NCBI RefSeq assembly: GCF_026167525.1
Contig: NZ_CP110679.1
Location: 3,211,501-3,275,500 of the forward strand
Source of the DNA: Sphingomonas sp. M1-B02
GTDB taxonomy: Bacteria > Pseudomonadota > Alphaproteobacteria > Sphingomonadales > Sphingomonadaceae
Length of the DNA: 64,000 nucleotides
Direction of reading: 5' to 3'
How positions within the stretch are numbered: position 1 is the first letter of the stretch; each line of letters starts with the position of its first letter. The notes under the pieces are model-generated. The model saw only the letters and a list, made by a program, of their open reading frames with translations, made no database searches and was not told the origin of the DNA. Positions 19,774 to 28,649 of this stretch are shown piece after piece. The translations under genes and the position numbers were made by a program.

Positions 19774-21639
19774 ATGCTCAACCTGACCGACATCACGGTG
19801 CGCCTCGGCGGGCGCACGATCCTCGATAATGCCACCGCCAAGCTGCCGCCGCGCGGGCGGATCGGGCTGATCGGGCGCAATGGCGCGGGGAAGACCACGC
19901 TGGTGAAGGTGATCGCCTCGCAGCTCGATCCCGATACCGGCAGCGTCGACATGCCGCGCGGGGCCCGGCTGGGCTATATCGCGCAGGAAGCGCCGCATGG
20001 CGATTCGACGCCGTTCCAGACGGTGCTCGATGCCGATCTGGAGCGCGCGGCGCTGCTCCACGAGAGCGAGACCAGCCACGATCCCGATCGGCTGGGCGAA
20101 GTGCATGAGCGGCTGATGGCGATCGACGCCTATACCGCGCCGTCGCGCGCGGCGCAGATCCTGGTGGGCCTGGGCTTCGACGAGGAGATGCAGCATGCGC
20201 CGCTCGACAGCTTCTCGGGCGGGTGGAAGATGCGCGTGGCGCTGGCGAGCCTGCTCTTCTCGCAGCCCGACGTGCTGCTGCTCGACGAGCCTTCGAACCA
20301 TCTCGATCTCGAAGCGGTCTTGTGGCTTGAGGATTTCCTGAAGGGCTATCAGGCGACGATCCTGCTGGTCAGCCACGAGCGCGATTTTCTCAACAATGTC
20401 GTCGATCATATCCTCCATCTGGATCGCGGCAAGCTCACGCTGTATCCAGGTGGCTATGATGCGTTCGAGCGGCAGCGCGCCGAGCGGCAGGCGCAGATCG
20501 CCTCCGCCCGCGCCAAGCAGCAGGCGCAGCGCGAGCATCTGCAGGAATATATCGCCAAGAACAGCGCGCGCGCCTCGACCGCCAAGCAGGCGCAGAGCCG
20601 GCAGAAGGCTTTGGCCAAGATGCAACCGATCGCGGAGCTGCTCGACGATCCGACGCTCACCTTCGACTTTCCCAATCCCGACGAACTGCGCCCGCCGCTG
20701 ATCACGCTCGACCTGGCGAGCGTGGGCTATGGCGAGACGCCGATCCTCAAGCGGCTCAATTTGCGCATCGATCCCGACGACCGGATCGCTTTGCTCGGGC
20801 GCAACGGCAACGGCAAGACGACGCTGGCGCGGCTGCTCGCGGCGCAGCTGACGCCGATGGAAGGCGAGATGAATGCGTCGGGCAAGATGCGCGTGGGCTA
20901 TTTCACCCAGTATCAAGTCGAGGAACTGGAGCGCAGCGAGACGCCGCTCCAGCATATGACCGTGCTGATGAAGGGCGCGAGCCAGGGCGCGGTGCGCGGC
21001 CAGCTTGGGCGGTTCGGCTTTTCGGGGCAGAAGGCGACGACCGAAGTCGGCAAATTGTCGGGCGGCGAGCGCGCGCGGCTGGCGCTGGCGCTGATTACCC
21101 GCGACGCGCCGCACATGCTGATCCTCGACGAGCCGACGAACCATCTCGACGTCGATGCGCGCGAGGCGCTGATCCAGGCGCTCAACGAATATACGGGAAC
21201 GGTCGTGCTGGTCAGCCACGATCGCCACATGCTGGAGATGACCGCCGACCGGCTGGTGCTGGTCGACCAGGGCACGGCGAAGGAATTCGACGGCTCGCTC
21301 GACGATTATATCGCCTTCGTGCTGAGCAAGGACGGGGCGGGGCCGAAGCTGTCCAAGGCCGACAAGAAGGAAGCGCGGCGGCTGGCGGCGGAGGCGCGCG
21401 ACAAGGATGCGGGGCTGCGTAAGGCGGCCAAGGCGGCGGAGAGCGAGCTGGCCAGGCTCACCGAGCAGCGCAGCGCGGTGGATCGGGCGATGTTCGATCC
21501 GTCGACCGCAGAGGCGGGGCTTTCGACGCTTTCGATGAGCGATCTGATGAAGCGGCGGGCGGAGGTGACCGCGGCGATGGAGGCGGCGGAAGTGGCGTGG
21601 ATGGAGGCGAGCGAGGCGCTGGAGGGGATCGCCGGCTAG
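19774..21639 (+). CDS. ABC-F family ATPase (ribosome-associated type)
   Basis: The 621-residue protein has two ABC ATPase domains and no membrane helices. The first has Walker A GRNGAGKTT (residues about 34-42), signature SFSGGWKMR and Walker B LLLDEPSNHLD; the second has GRNGNGKTT, LSGGERARL and LILDEPTNHLD. A linker between them and a charged coiled-coil tail (about 520-620) complete the ABC-F plan. These proteins act on ribosomes, often in stalling relief or antibiotic protection. It resembles the YheS/Uup group but I cannot name the exact subgroup. A remnant of its 5' part lies upstream. Confidence 0.9.
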   Translation: MLNLTDITVRLGGRTILDNATAKLPPRGRIGLIGRNGAGKTTLVKVIASQLDPDTGSVDMPRGARLGYIAQEAPHGDSTPFQTVLDADLERAALLHESETSHDPDRLGEVHERLMAIDAYTAPSRAAQILVGLGFDEEMQHAPLDSFSGGWKMRVALASLLFSQPDVLLLDEPSNHLDLEAVLWLEDFLKGYQATILLVSHERDFLNNVVDHILHLDRGKLTLYPGGYDAFERQRAERQAQIASARAKQQAQREHLQEYIAKNSARASTAKQAQSRQKALAKMQPIAELLDDPTLTFDFPNPDELRPPLITLDLASVGYGETPILKRLNLRIDPDDRIALLGRNGNGKTTLARLLAAQLTPMEGEMNASGKMRVGYFTQYQVEELERSETPLQHMTVLMKGASQGAVRGQLGRFGFSGQKATTEVGKLSGGERARLALALITRDAPHMLILDEPTNHLDVDAREALIQALNEYTGTVVLVSHDRHMLEMTADRLVLVDQGTAKEFDGSLDDYIAFVLSKDGAGPKLSKADKKEARRLAAEARDKDAGLRKAAKAAESELARLTEQRSAVDRAMFDPSTAEAGLSTLSMSDLMKRRAEVTAAMEAAEVAWMEASEALEGIAG

Positions 21640-21659
21640 CGCTCGCCTGCTGTTTCAGC

Positions 21660-21761
21660 CGTCACCCCGCCGCAGGCCGGGGCCCAGTTGCAAACCGATG
21701 GAGATGGCGGGATGCCGTCGCGCGTCCGCCGTAGCTGGGCCCCGGCCGTCGCCGGGGTGGA
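21660..21761. repeat. Inverted intergenic repeat, CGTCACCCC type
   Basis: The arms at 21660-21687 and 21735-21761 pair closely (CGTCACCCCGCCGCAGG... against ...CGCCGGGGTGGA). Each arm has a GGCCCAG-like end facing the spacer. It is the same family as 8471-8525 and 41018-41099 and lies between the convergent ABC-F and glycosyltransferase genes, where it could also end transcription. Confidence 0.75.
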
Positions 21762-21788
21762 ACCCCACTCGAAATCGATCAGCGGGTA

Positions 21789-22829
21789 TCAGGCGCGGAG
21801 GCGGCCTAGCTCGGCCTGCGCGGCGAACAGCTTCATCTGGGTGCGGGCGGCGTCGAGATTGTGCTGCGCGAGATGGCTTCCGCAACCCTGCAGGCTGCCT
21901 TCCAGATCGGGGCGTTCGCCGATTTCCAGGCAGCGCTCCCACGCGCCGATCGCGAGCGGGAGCCAGTCTTCGAGCGCTTGCGCGGGCTCGGCCGCGGCCT
22001 GATCGAGCGCGAGATTGCCGAGGACGAAGTAGAAATCGGGGGAGTCCGGCCAGTTGGGCGCCTCGGCATGTGCCAGCGCCAGCGCGGCTTCGCGGCGGCC
22101 GGTCTTGCCCAGGCAGTGGAGCTGGCGGACGACCAGCGAGTGGCGCCAGTTCGCCTTGTGCGAGGTCGCGTCCAGCGCGGCGGCATAGCGGGTGCAGGCC
22201 GCGGGCAAGTCGCCGCGCATTTCGGCATCCTTGGCGAGCTGGTAGAGGAGGTAGGGATCGCCCGGACGATCCTGGAGCTCGCGCAGCAGGAGCAGGCCAT
22301 TGCGATCGCGCTTGCGGTCGATCTGCTCCGCCAGATAGCCGTCATGCGCGAGGTGCAGTGCGATGCGGGCGCGCGGCAGCGGCGAGATCGGCTGTTCGTG
22401 GACGCGCCCTTCATAGCGTACGCCGCGGGGAAGCAGGCGGGTGAGCCAGCTGCGCCGTTCGCAATCGGGGCCGCGGCCTTCGACGCCACTGCGGACGCAT
22501 ATCGTGCCGAGCCGGACCGGGCCGCGGCACCAGGCGCGCAGGGCGTCGCCGCCCTCGACGATCCATTCGTCGGCGTCGATCACCAGGTTCCAATCGGCAT
22601 CGGCGAGGTCGAGCGCATGGTTGCGCGCGATCGAGAAATCGTCCGGCCAGGGCAGATGGTGGACCTCGGCGCCGGCGGCTGCGGCCAGCATCGGCGTGGC
22701 GTCGGTCGAGCCAGTATCGAGAACCAGCATGCGATCGACATAGGGGCGCACGCTATCCAGGCAACGGGCGATGCAGCGCGCCTCGTCGCGAACGATCAGG
22801 ACGGCGGCGATGGTCGGGGCATTCAGCAT
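21789..22829 (-). CDS. Family 2 glycosyltransferase with TPR-like C-terminal region
   Basis: The 346-residue protein begins with a GT-A fold: AAVLIVRDEARCI, LDTGSTDAT and the metal-binding DADEW (around residue 86) follow the family 2 order. From about residue 185 the chain becomes helical with repeated tetratricopeptide-like segments. Such proteins often transfer sugars in envelope or protein glycosylation. I chose the ATG at 22829, because the longer frame starts only with a TTG. It diverges from the next glycosyltransferase with a 98-base gap. Confidence 0.85.
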   Translation of the reverse strand: MLNAPTIAAVLIVRDEARCIARCLDSVRPYVDRMLVLDTGSTDATPMLAAAAGAEVHHLPWPDDFSIARNHALDLADADWNLVIDADEWIVEGGDALRAWCRGPVRLGTICVRSGVEGRGPDCERRSWLTRLLPRGVRYEGRVHEQPISPLPRARIALHLAHDGYLAEQIDRKRDRNGLLLLRELQDRPGDPYLLYQLAKDAEMRGDLPAACTRYAAALDATSHKANWRHSLVVRQLHCLGKTGRREAALALAHAEAPNWPDSPDFYFVLGNLALDQAAAEPAQALEDWLPLAIGAWERCLEIGERPDLEGSLQGCGSHLAQHNLDAARTQMKLFAAQAELGRLRA

Positions 22830-22927
22830 AGGGTCTCGTCCGGCAGTTTGTGTGACGGTGGCAGAGGCTTCCAAAGAAACTGTTAACCATGCCGCTCTAC
22901 CCTTGCCGTGAAACGCGAGGACGACCG

Positions 22928-24205
22928 ATGATCCCCAAGCTGCTGCATTTCATCTGGGTGGGCGACGAATCCAAATGCCCGCATAACTGCATCGACACCT
23001 GGCGCGCGCTGCACCCCGACTGGACGATCCGGATCTGGGGCAATGCCGATCTGGAGCAGCAGGCCTGGCACAATCGCGCGCATATGGAGGACATGTACGG
23101 CCACGAGCTGAACGGCGTCGCGGACATGATGCGCTGGGAAATTCTGTACGCGCATGGCGGGATCGTCGTCGATGCGGACAGTATCGCGCTGCGCCCGCTC
23201 GACGATCACCTGCTCGACTGCGAGGCCTTCACTTGCTGGGAGAATGAGATCGCGCGGCCCGGGCTGCTCGCGGCGGGCTATTTCGGCAGCGTCGCGCGCA
23301 ATCCCTTCGTCGGGCAGATCATCCATGACATTGCCGCCGAGGCCAGCGTCACCGATGCCAAGGCGTGGCGCACGGTGGGGCCGCAGCGGCTGACCGAGAC
23401 CTATCGCAAATGCGGCTATTCCAAGCTGCGCATCTATCCGAGCCACTATTTCATCCCGACGCATTTCACCGGGCTGACCTATGAAGGCAGCGATCCGGTC
23501 TATGCCGATCAGCTCTGGGGATCGACCAAGCAGGCCTATGACGAGATTCACAAGCGCGCGGTGCAGCCGCCCGTGGCCGCGGTCTCCCCGCTGGTGGCCA
23601 GGCATCCGGCGTATTTCGTCCAGCAGGTGAACGTCAGCAGTGATTTCGCGACGCTGCGCCGGACGGACGTGCTGCGTAGCTTCTGCGAGGGGCAGCGGGT
23701 GCTGCATGTCGGCTGCGCGGACTGGCCGATCACCGATCCCCGGACCTCGCTGCACCTGGCGCTGGAGCCGGTCTGCGCGCAGCTCGACGGAGTCGATCCG
23801 CATGCCGAGGCGCTGGAGCAGCTCGCGCCCTTCACCAAGGGGCGGCTCTTCTCGAGCCTGGCCGAGGCGACCGATCGCTACGATCTGGTGCTCGTGCCCG
23901 AAGTGATGGAGCATGTGCCCAACGTCTCGGACTTCCTGGCGCAGCTCGAGGCGATCGACGCCGATGCCTATCTGATCTCGGTGCCCGACGCCTATCAGTG
24001 CCGCAGCCGGCATTTCGACTATGTCGAGGGCAGCGAGACCTTCGTCGAAGTCGTCCACCCCGATCACAACGCCTGGTACACGCCCTACACCTTCGCCAAC
24101 ACGATCCGGAAATATAGCGGGCTGCAGCTCGAGCGGATGTGGTTCTTCAACCGGATCTCGCTGCTGGCCCTGCTCTCAAAGGATGCGATGCGGCTGGCTG
24201 CTTGA
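22928..24205 (+). CDS. Glycosyltransferase (DXD sugar-binding type) with methyltransferase-like C-terminus
   Basis: The 425-residue protein has an N-terminal domain with IPKLLHFIWVGD at the start and the DXD motif in GGIVVDADSIALRPL (around residue 82), as in OCH1-like and capsule sugar transferases. From about residue 245 a second domain has a Rossmann-like order (VLHVGCADWPI, DLVLVPEVMEHVPN), resembling class I methyltransferases, but the SAM glycine motif is degenerate. It may be a fused two-domain enzyme for surface glycans. The ATG at 22928 is preferred because it directly precedes the family's N-terminal motif. Confidence 0.8.
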   Translation: MIPKLLHFIWVGDESKCPHNCIDTWRALHPDWTIRIWGNADLEQQAWHNRAHMEDMYGHELNGVADMMRWEILYAHGGIVVDADSIALRPLDDHLLDCEAFTCWENEIARPGLLAAGYFGSVARNPFVGQIIHDIAAEASVTDAKAWRTVGPQRLTETYRKCGYSKLRIYPSHYFIPTHFTGLTYEGSDPVYADQLWGSTKQAYDEIHKRAVQPPVAAVSPLVARHPAYFVQQVNVSSDFATLRRTDVLRSFCEGQRVLHVGCADWPITDPRTSLHLALEPVCAQLDGVDPHAEALEQLAPFTKGRLFSSLAEATDRYDLVLVPEVMEHVPNVSDFLAQLEAIDADAYLISVPDAYQCRSRHFDYVEGSETFVEVVHPDHNAWYTPYTFANTIRKYSGLQLERMWFFNRISLLALLSKDAMRLAA

Positions 24206-24259
24206 GGCTTGCCGCTGCGCCGTCACGCGCTACACCTCTCCTCGAACGGGGAGAGCAAG

Positions 24260-25849
24260 ATGACGACGCAGGCCGCGGAGCCGAGTGCCAAGGAGATGCG
24301 GCTGGTGATCGGCGCGTCGTCGCTGGGCACCGTGTTCGAATGGTATGATTTCTTCATCTATGGGACGCTCGCCGCATCGGGGATCATCGGGCGGACCTTC
24401 TTTCCCGCCGGCAATGAAGTGCTGCAGGCGTTGCTGGCCTGGGCCGGCTTCGCGGTCGGGTTCGGATTCCGGCCGCTGGGGGCGATCCTGTTCGGCTATC
24501 TGGGCGACAAGCTCGGGCGCAAATATACCTTCCTGGTGACGATCACGCTGATGGGCGTGGCGACCGCGGGCGTCGGGCTGGTGCCGAGCTATGCGGCGAT
24601 CGGGATTGCCGCGCCGGTGCTGATCATCCTGCTGCGGATCTGCCAGGGGCTGGCGCTGGGCGGCGAATATGGCGGGGCGGCGATCTATGTCGCCGAGCAT
24701 TCGAGCCACGGGCGCGCGGGCTTCCATACCAGCTTCATCCAGGCGAGCGTGATCGGCGGGTTCATCCTGAGCATCGCCGTCGTGCTGGTCTGCCGGTTCG
24801 GCATGCCGCTGGAAATCTGGAACGCCTGGGGCTGGCGGGTGCCGTTCCTCTTCTCGATCGTGTTGCTGGCGGTGTCGCTGTGGATGCGGCTGAAGCTTTC
24901 CGAGAGTCCGGTGTTCAAGGCGATGAAGGAAGCCGGCGAGACCGCGAAGAATCCGTTCGTCGAGAGCTTCATCTATCCCGGCAACCGCAAGCGGCTGTTC
25001 GTCGCCTTGTTCGGGATCGCCGCGGGGCTGACGGTGATCTGGTATACCGCGACCTTCTCGGTGCTGTCGTTCCTGCAGGGGCCGATGCGGCTCGATGCCA
25101 CCGCGGCGCAATTGATCACCGGCGGCGCGGCGGTGATCGGGATCGTCTTCTTCATTTTCTTCGGCCATCTGTCGGATCGGGTGGGGCGCAAGAAGCCGAT
25201 CGTGATCGGCTATGCGCTGACGCTGGTGCTGCTGTTCCCGCTCTTCTGGGTGATCGGCAACGCCGCCAATCCGGAGCTTGCGGCGGCGGCGCGGCGGGCG
25301 CCGGTGATCGTCACCGGGCCGCACTGCGGATACGACCCCTTCGCGAGCGTGCAGCCCGACGAGTGCGGCAAGCTGCTCGATTATTTCTCGAAGAAAGGCG
25401 TGACCTACAATACCGCGAAGGCGCCGGCGGTGACCGTCTCGATCGGTGGCAATCCGGTGAACGACACAGAGCCTGCCGCGCTCGACGCGGCGCTGGCGGC
25501 GGCGGGCTATCAGCTCGATCGGGTGGTGCCTTCGGGCGGAAACCTGGTGGTGATCGTGCTGGCGATCCTCGGGCTGGTGGCGCTTTCGGGGGCGACCTAT
25601 GGCCCGGTGGCGGCACTGCTGAGCGAGATGTTTCCCTCGCGGATCCGCTACAGCTCGATGTCGATCCCCTATCATATCGGCACCGGCTATTTCGGCGGCT
25701 TCCTGCCGCTGATCAGCCAGTTGATCGTCGCCAAGACCGGCGATCCCTATGCCGGGCTCTGGTACACCTTCGCGGTGGTGGCGCTGGCGCTGGTGGTGAC
25801 GGTGTGGGGGCTCGAAGAGACGGTGGCGCCGAAGCCCGTACGGCGCTAA
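24260..25849 (+). CDS. MHS-type MFS transporter with large extramembrane loop
   Basis: The 529-residue protein has twelve predicted helices and the metabolite:proton symporter signatures FEWYDFFIYGT (residues about 24-34), GYLGDKLGRK and RICQGLALGGEYGG. It should import a small organic acid or osmolyte with protons. Between two C-terminal helices there is an unusually long polar loop (about residues 350-430) with cysteines in PHCGYDPF and DECGKLL, which could pair. The start at 24260 follows GGGAGAG. It is upstream of the alanine racemase gene by eleven bases. Confidence 0.88.
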   Translation: MTTQAAEPSAKEMRLVIGASSLGTVFEWYDFFIYGTLAASGIIGRTFFPAGNEVLQALLAWAGFAVGFGFRPLGAILFGYLGDKLGRKYTFLVTITLMGVATAGVGLVPSYAAIGIAAPVLIILLRICQGLALGGEYGGAAIYVAEHSSHGRAGFHTSFIQASVIGGFILSIAVVLVCRFGMPLEIWNAWGWRVPFLFSIVLLAVSLWMRLKLSESPVFKAMKEAGETAKNPFVESFIYPGNRKRLFVALFGIAAGLTVIWYTATFSVLSFLQGPMRLDATAAQLITGGAAVIGIVFFIFFGHLSDRVGRKKPIVIGYALTLVLLFPLFWVIGNAANPELAAAARRAPVIVTGPHCGYDPFASVQPDECGKLLDYFSKKGVTYNTAKAPAVTVSIGGNPVNDTEPAALDAALAAAGYQLDRVVPSGGNLVVIVLAILGLVALSGATYGPVAALLSEMFPSRIRYSSMSIPYHIGTGYFGGFLPLISQLIVAKTGDPYAGLWYTFAVVALALVVTVWGLEETVAPKPVRR

Positions 25850-25860
25850 TCGCTGCGGCG

Positions 25861-26889
25861 ATGACTGGATCCCCGCTACGGCTGCGCCTCGATGGCGCGG
25901 CACTCGTCGACAATTGGCGGCTGCTTGATCGGCTGAGCGGGGCGGCGGCGTGCGGCGCGGCGGTGAAGGCCAACGGCTATGGGCTGGGCGCGCGTGAGGT
26001 GGTGCGGCGGTTGCAACGCGCCGGATGTCGGGATTTCTTCGTGGCGACCTGGGCCGAGGCTGCGGCACTGGCCGATCTGCGCGTCGATATCGCCGTGCTG
26101 CACGGCGTGCGCGAGGCGGATCTCGGCTTTGATTTGCCCGAGCGAATCCGGCCCGTGCTGAGCACGGCGAACCAGGTGCGTCGCTGGCAGGATTCGGGCG
26201 GGGGCCCCTGCGACGTGATGGTCGACACGGGGATGAATCGGCTGGGTGTGTCGTTGGAGGATGTGGCGAGCGGGCTGCTAGACGGGCTGGCGATCGACAC
26301 GCTGATGAGCCACCTCGCCTGCGCCGACGAGGATGTGCCGCTGAACGCAGTGCAGCGCGATCGGCTGGCGGGGCTGCAGGGGCGCACCTCCGCCAAGCGG
26401 CTGAGCCTGGCCAATTCGGCGGGGATCGCGCTGGGGGTGGACTATGGCTTCGACCTGACGCGGCCGGGGATATCGCTGTACGGCGGCGTCCAGCGCGCGG
26501 GGCATGCCGGGATACGGCAGGTGGTAACGCCCGAGGCGCAGGTGCTGCAGCGGCGGCGGGTGAAGGCGGGCGAGATCGTCGGCTACAACGCGACCTTCGT
26601 GGCGACGGCGGACATGGACGTGGCGGTGCTCAACATCGGTTATGCGGACGGATATCTGCGCTGCTTCTCGGGCAAGGGGCGCGCGTGGGTCGGCGATGTG
26701 GCGGTGCCGGTGATCGGGCGGGTGTCGATGGACATGACCGCGATCGCGGTGGATGCCGTGCCGGAGCTGGTCGAGGGGGATTGGGTTGCGATGGACTATG
26801 AGTTGCCGGAGACGGCGGCGCTTAGCGGGTTGTCGCAGTATGAGTTGCTGACGGGATTGGGGAAGCGGTTCGAGCGGGTTTGGAGATGA
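25861..26889 (+). CDS. alr: Alanine racemase
   Basis: The 342-residue PLP enzyme carries lysine 36 in AVKANGYGLG, the Schiff-base residue, and the opposite catalytic tyrosine in VGYNATF near residue 241. Other landmarks are DTGMNRLG, SHLACAD and RPGISLYGG. It interconverts L- and D-alanine for peptidoglycan. The gene follows the transporter by eleven bases and probably shares its transcript. A transport-racemase pairing hints that the transporter could carry an amino acid, but this is only inference. Confidence 0.93.
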   Translation: MTGSPLRLRLDGAALVDNWRLLDRLSGAAACGAAVKANGYGLGAREVVRRLQRAGCRDFFVATWAEAAALADLRVDIAVLHGVREADLGFDLPERIRPVLSTANQVRRWQDSGGGPCDVMVDTGMNRLGVSLEDVASGLLDGLAIDTLMSHLACADEDVPLNAVQRDRLAGLQGRTSAKRLSLANSAGIALGVDYGFDLTRPGISLYGGVQRAGHAGIRQVVTPEAQVLQRRRVKAGEIVGYNATFVATADMDVAVLNIGYADGYLRCFSGKGRAWVGDVAVPVIGRVSMDMTAIAVDAVPELVEGDWVAMDYELPETAALSGLSQYELLTGLGKRFERVWR

Positions 26890-26916
26890 CGAAACCTCGG
26901 TTGGTCGATCTATCTA

Positions 26917-27729
26917 TTAGGGAATTTGCCAGAGAATGGATCTGCCGGCGGGCGCCGGTATGGGCGTGCCGTCTGCTCCGAGGGCAGGAGAGTAGCGCGC
27001 TCGCTTGAGCATCAGCGAACACGACAGCGAATCGAGGTCAGGATGGCCGCTGCTCTGGACGATCACGCAATTCTTGGCTCGACCATCTACATCAATCGTC
27101 CATCGCATGCGGACGTAGCCGGTGCGTTTCCCCAACAGCGCCTTGACGGGATAGTCATCGGTTGTGACCCACGTTTCGGGATGGTCTGCCACCGCATATT
27201 TAGTCACCTTCTTCAGTGCGGCGAGATCATATCCCCAATGCGTTAGCAACATATCTTCACATTGGGCGATGGTGCGCATCGCACCCGCCGAATTCGCTAG
27301 TGCGAGGTGAATTGGCCTCTCTTTGCCCGCAATGAGTCGAAGGGAGGTAGCTCCGGCAAAGTTCGATATGTCGGCACGAGGTACTGAGAAACGCACAAGC
27401 CGTTTGCCGGGAATCGTATAGTCACGAAACGAGCCGTTCGCCTTCTGCCCACTAGGTAGCAATTCGACCGAAGCGTCCTGACCCACTCGGTAAAAATTCT
27501 TGCCTGAGTACGGCGTCATCACGACCAGTTCGATGTCGTCATCGGCGGGTACGGGGCGGATCGCGAAAGTCGCCTGATCCGGCCCCCGCCCAAAGGTCCG
27601 AGACAGGACGCACATCGACTCTTCGAACTCGGCGACCCAAGGGCCGCTATGCACCCGGGGGACATCGGGGGCAGTCTGCGCCGCTACCGGAGCCGCGAGT
27701 GCCGTCGCACACAGAAACGCGCATTTCAT
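26917..27729 (-). CDS. Secreted protein with TonB-like C-terminal domain
   Basis: The 270-residue product has a signal peptide (MKCAFLCATALAAPVAAQ) and ends with a TonB C-terminal-like fold: GYVRMRWTIDVDGRAKNC, SSGHPDLDS and ARYSPALGADGTPI follow that domain's pattern. There is no N-terminal membrane anchor or proline spacer, so it is not a working TonB. The ribosome site AAGGGGG precedes the ATG at 27729, which I chose over longer starts. Base composition is less GC-rich than that of its neighbours, which could mean later acquisition. Function unknown. Confidence 0.7.
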   Translation of the reverse strand: MKCAFLCATALAAPVAAQTAPDVPRVHSGPWVAEFEESMCVLSRTFGRGPDQATFAIRPVPADDDIELVVMTPYSGKNFYRVGQDASVELLPSGQKANGSFRDYTIPGKRLVRFSVPRADISNFAGATSLRLIAGKERPIHLALANSAGAMRTIAQCEDMLLTHWGYDLAALKKVTKYAVADHPETWVTTDDYPVKALLGKRTGYVRMRWTIDVDGRAKNCVIVQSSGHPDLDSLSCSLMLKRARYSPALGADGTPIPAPAGRSILWQIP

Positions 27730-27752
27730 CAGCTTGCCCCCTTCAAAGCGGA

Positions 27753-28649
27753 TTAGATCGAGACGGTACCGCTGAACACCTCCACGCAGCCACCACCCAC
27801 ACTCGCCCGGACTCCGTCGCTCGCCTTCCAAGCCCGCAACGCCAGCCGGCTTTCGCGGCCCATCTCCACCCCCTGCACCGCTTCATAAGCCAGCTCGGAC
27901 TCGCCCGAGAGCGACAGGCGGAGCGCGGCGAGGGCGGCGTTGGCGCTGCCGGTGGCGGGGTCTTCCCAGGTCCCGGATAGCGGCGAGAACATGCGGGCGC
28001 AGATGCCGGCGCCGTCCTGCGCGTACAGGAAGATCGAGAGGCGGCCCTTGCCCGAAGGATGCGCGGTGGCGGCGCGGCGATAGGCCGGCATGTCGGGTGC
28101 GGCGCGGGCAAGCGCGTCGGGTGCGACTTCGACCAGGATGAAGTCGACGCCGACGCTGGCGCGCACGGGCTCATGCGCGGTGACGATGATGTCCTCGACC
28201 GGCAGCGACAGGCAGGCGGCGATATCCGGCACCGGCAATTCGCCGAGCAGGCTCAGCGGCTGCGGCGCGTCGATCTCGGCGCCGTTTTCGGAGAGGCGCA
28301 CTTCGACGATTCCCGCGATTTCCTCGAAGCGCAGCACCGGTTCATGCACATGGCCCAGCCGCGCCAGCACGAAGGCCGTGCCGACATTGGGGTGGCCGGC
28401 GAAGGGCATCTCGGCGGTGCGGGTGAAGATGCGCACTTGCGCAGTGTTGGCCGGGTCCTGCGGGGGCAGGACGAAGGTCGTCTCGCTATAGTTCAGCTCG
28501 GCGGCGAGCGCCTGCATCGTCGCGGTATCGAGCCCGCTCGCGGCCGGAAAGACCGCGAGCGGATTGCCGCCAAAGCGGCGGTCGGTAAAGACGTCGACGG
28601 TGTGATAGGCGTATTCGGCCACCGACGGGCTCAGTCGCGCGCGATGCAC
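27753..28649 (-). CDS. PhzF-family isomerase-like protein
   Basis: The 298-residue protein has two similar halves as in PhzF and diaminopimelate-epimerase-like folds. The catalytic glutamate sits in NYSETTFV (E56), with [12 protein letters not shown] and [11 protein letters not shown] marking the two active-site loops. Most members are enzymes of unknown substrate; no phenazine genes are nearby, so the name refers to family only. If it starts at 28649 it overlaps the thiolase gene by 19 bases; a GTG at 28622 is an alternative start just after the thiolase stop. Confidence 0.85.
   Translation of the reverse strand: MHRARLSPSVAEYAYHTVDVFTDRRFGGNPLAVFPAASGLDTATMQALAAELNYSETTFVLPPQDPANTAQVRIFTRTAEMPFAGHPNVGTAFVLARLGHVHEPVLRFEEIAGIVEVRLSENGAEIDAPQPLSLLGELPVPDIAACLSLPVEDIIVTAHEPVRASVGVDFILVEVAPDALARAAPDMPAYRRAATAHPSGKGRLSIFLYAQDGAGICARMFSPLSGTWEDPATGSANAALAALRLSLSGESELAYEAVQGVEMGRESRLALRAWKASDGVRASVGGGCVEVFSGTVSI

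Noticed and set aside
19621..21228. Extended N-terminal part of the minus-strand frame that contains the DUF1080 gene
   Set aside because: That part is antisense to the ABC-F gene and has no domain; the DUF1080 protein starts at 19620 with a signal peptide.
24230..26068. Long minus-strand frame opposite the MFS and alr genes
   Set aside because: It consists of low-complexity Arg/His/Gln-rich translation and conflicts with two clear plus-strand genes.
27753..28649. Phenazine biosynthesis cluster
   Set aside because: Only a PhzF-fold protein is present; no other phz genes are nearby.
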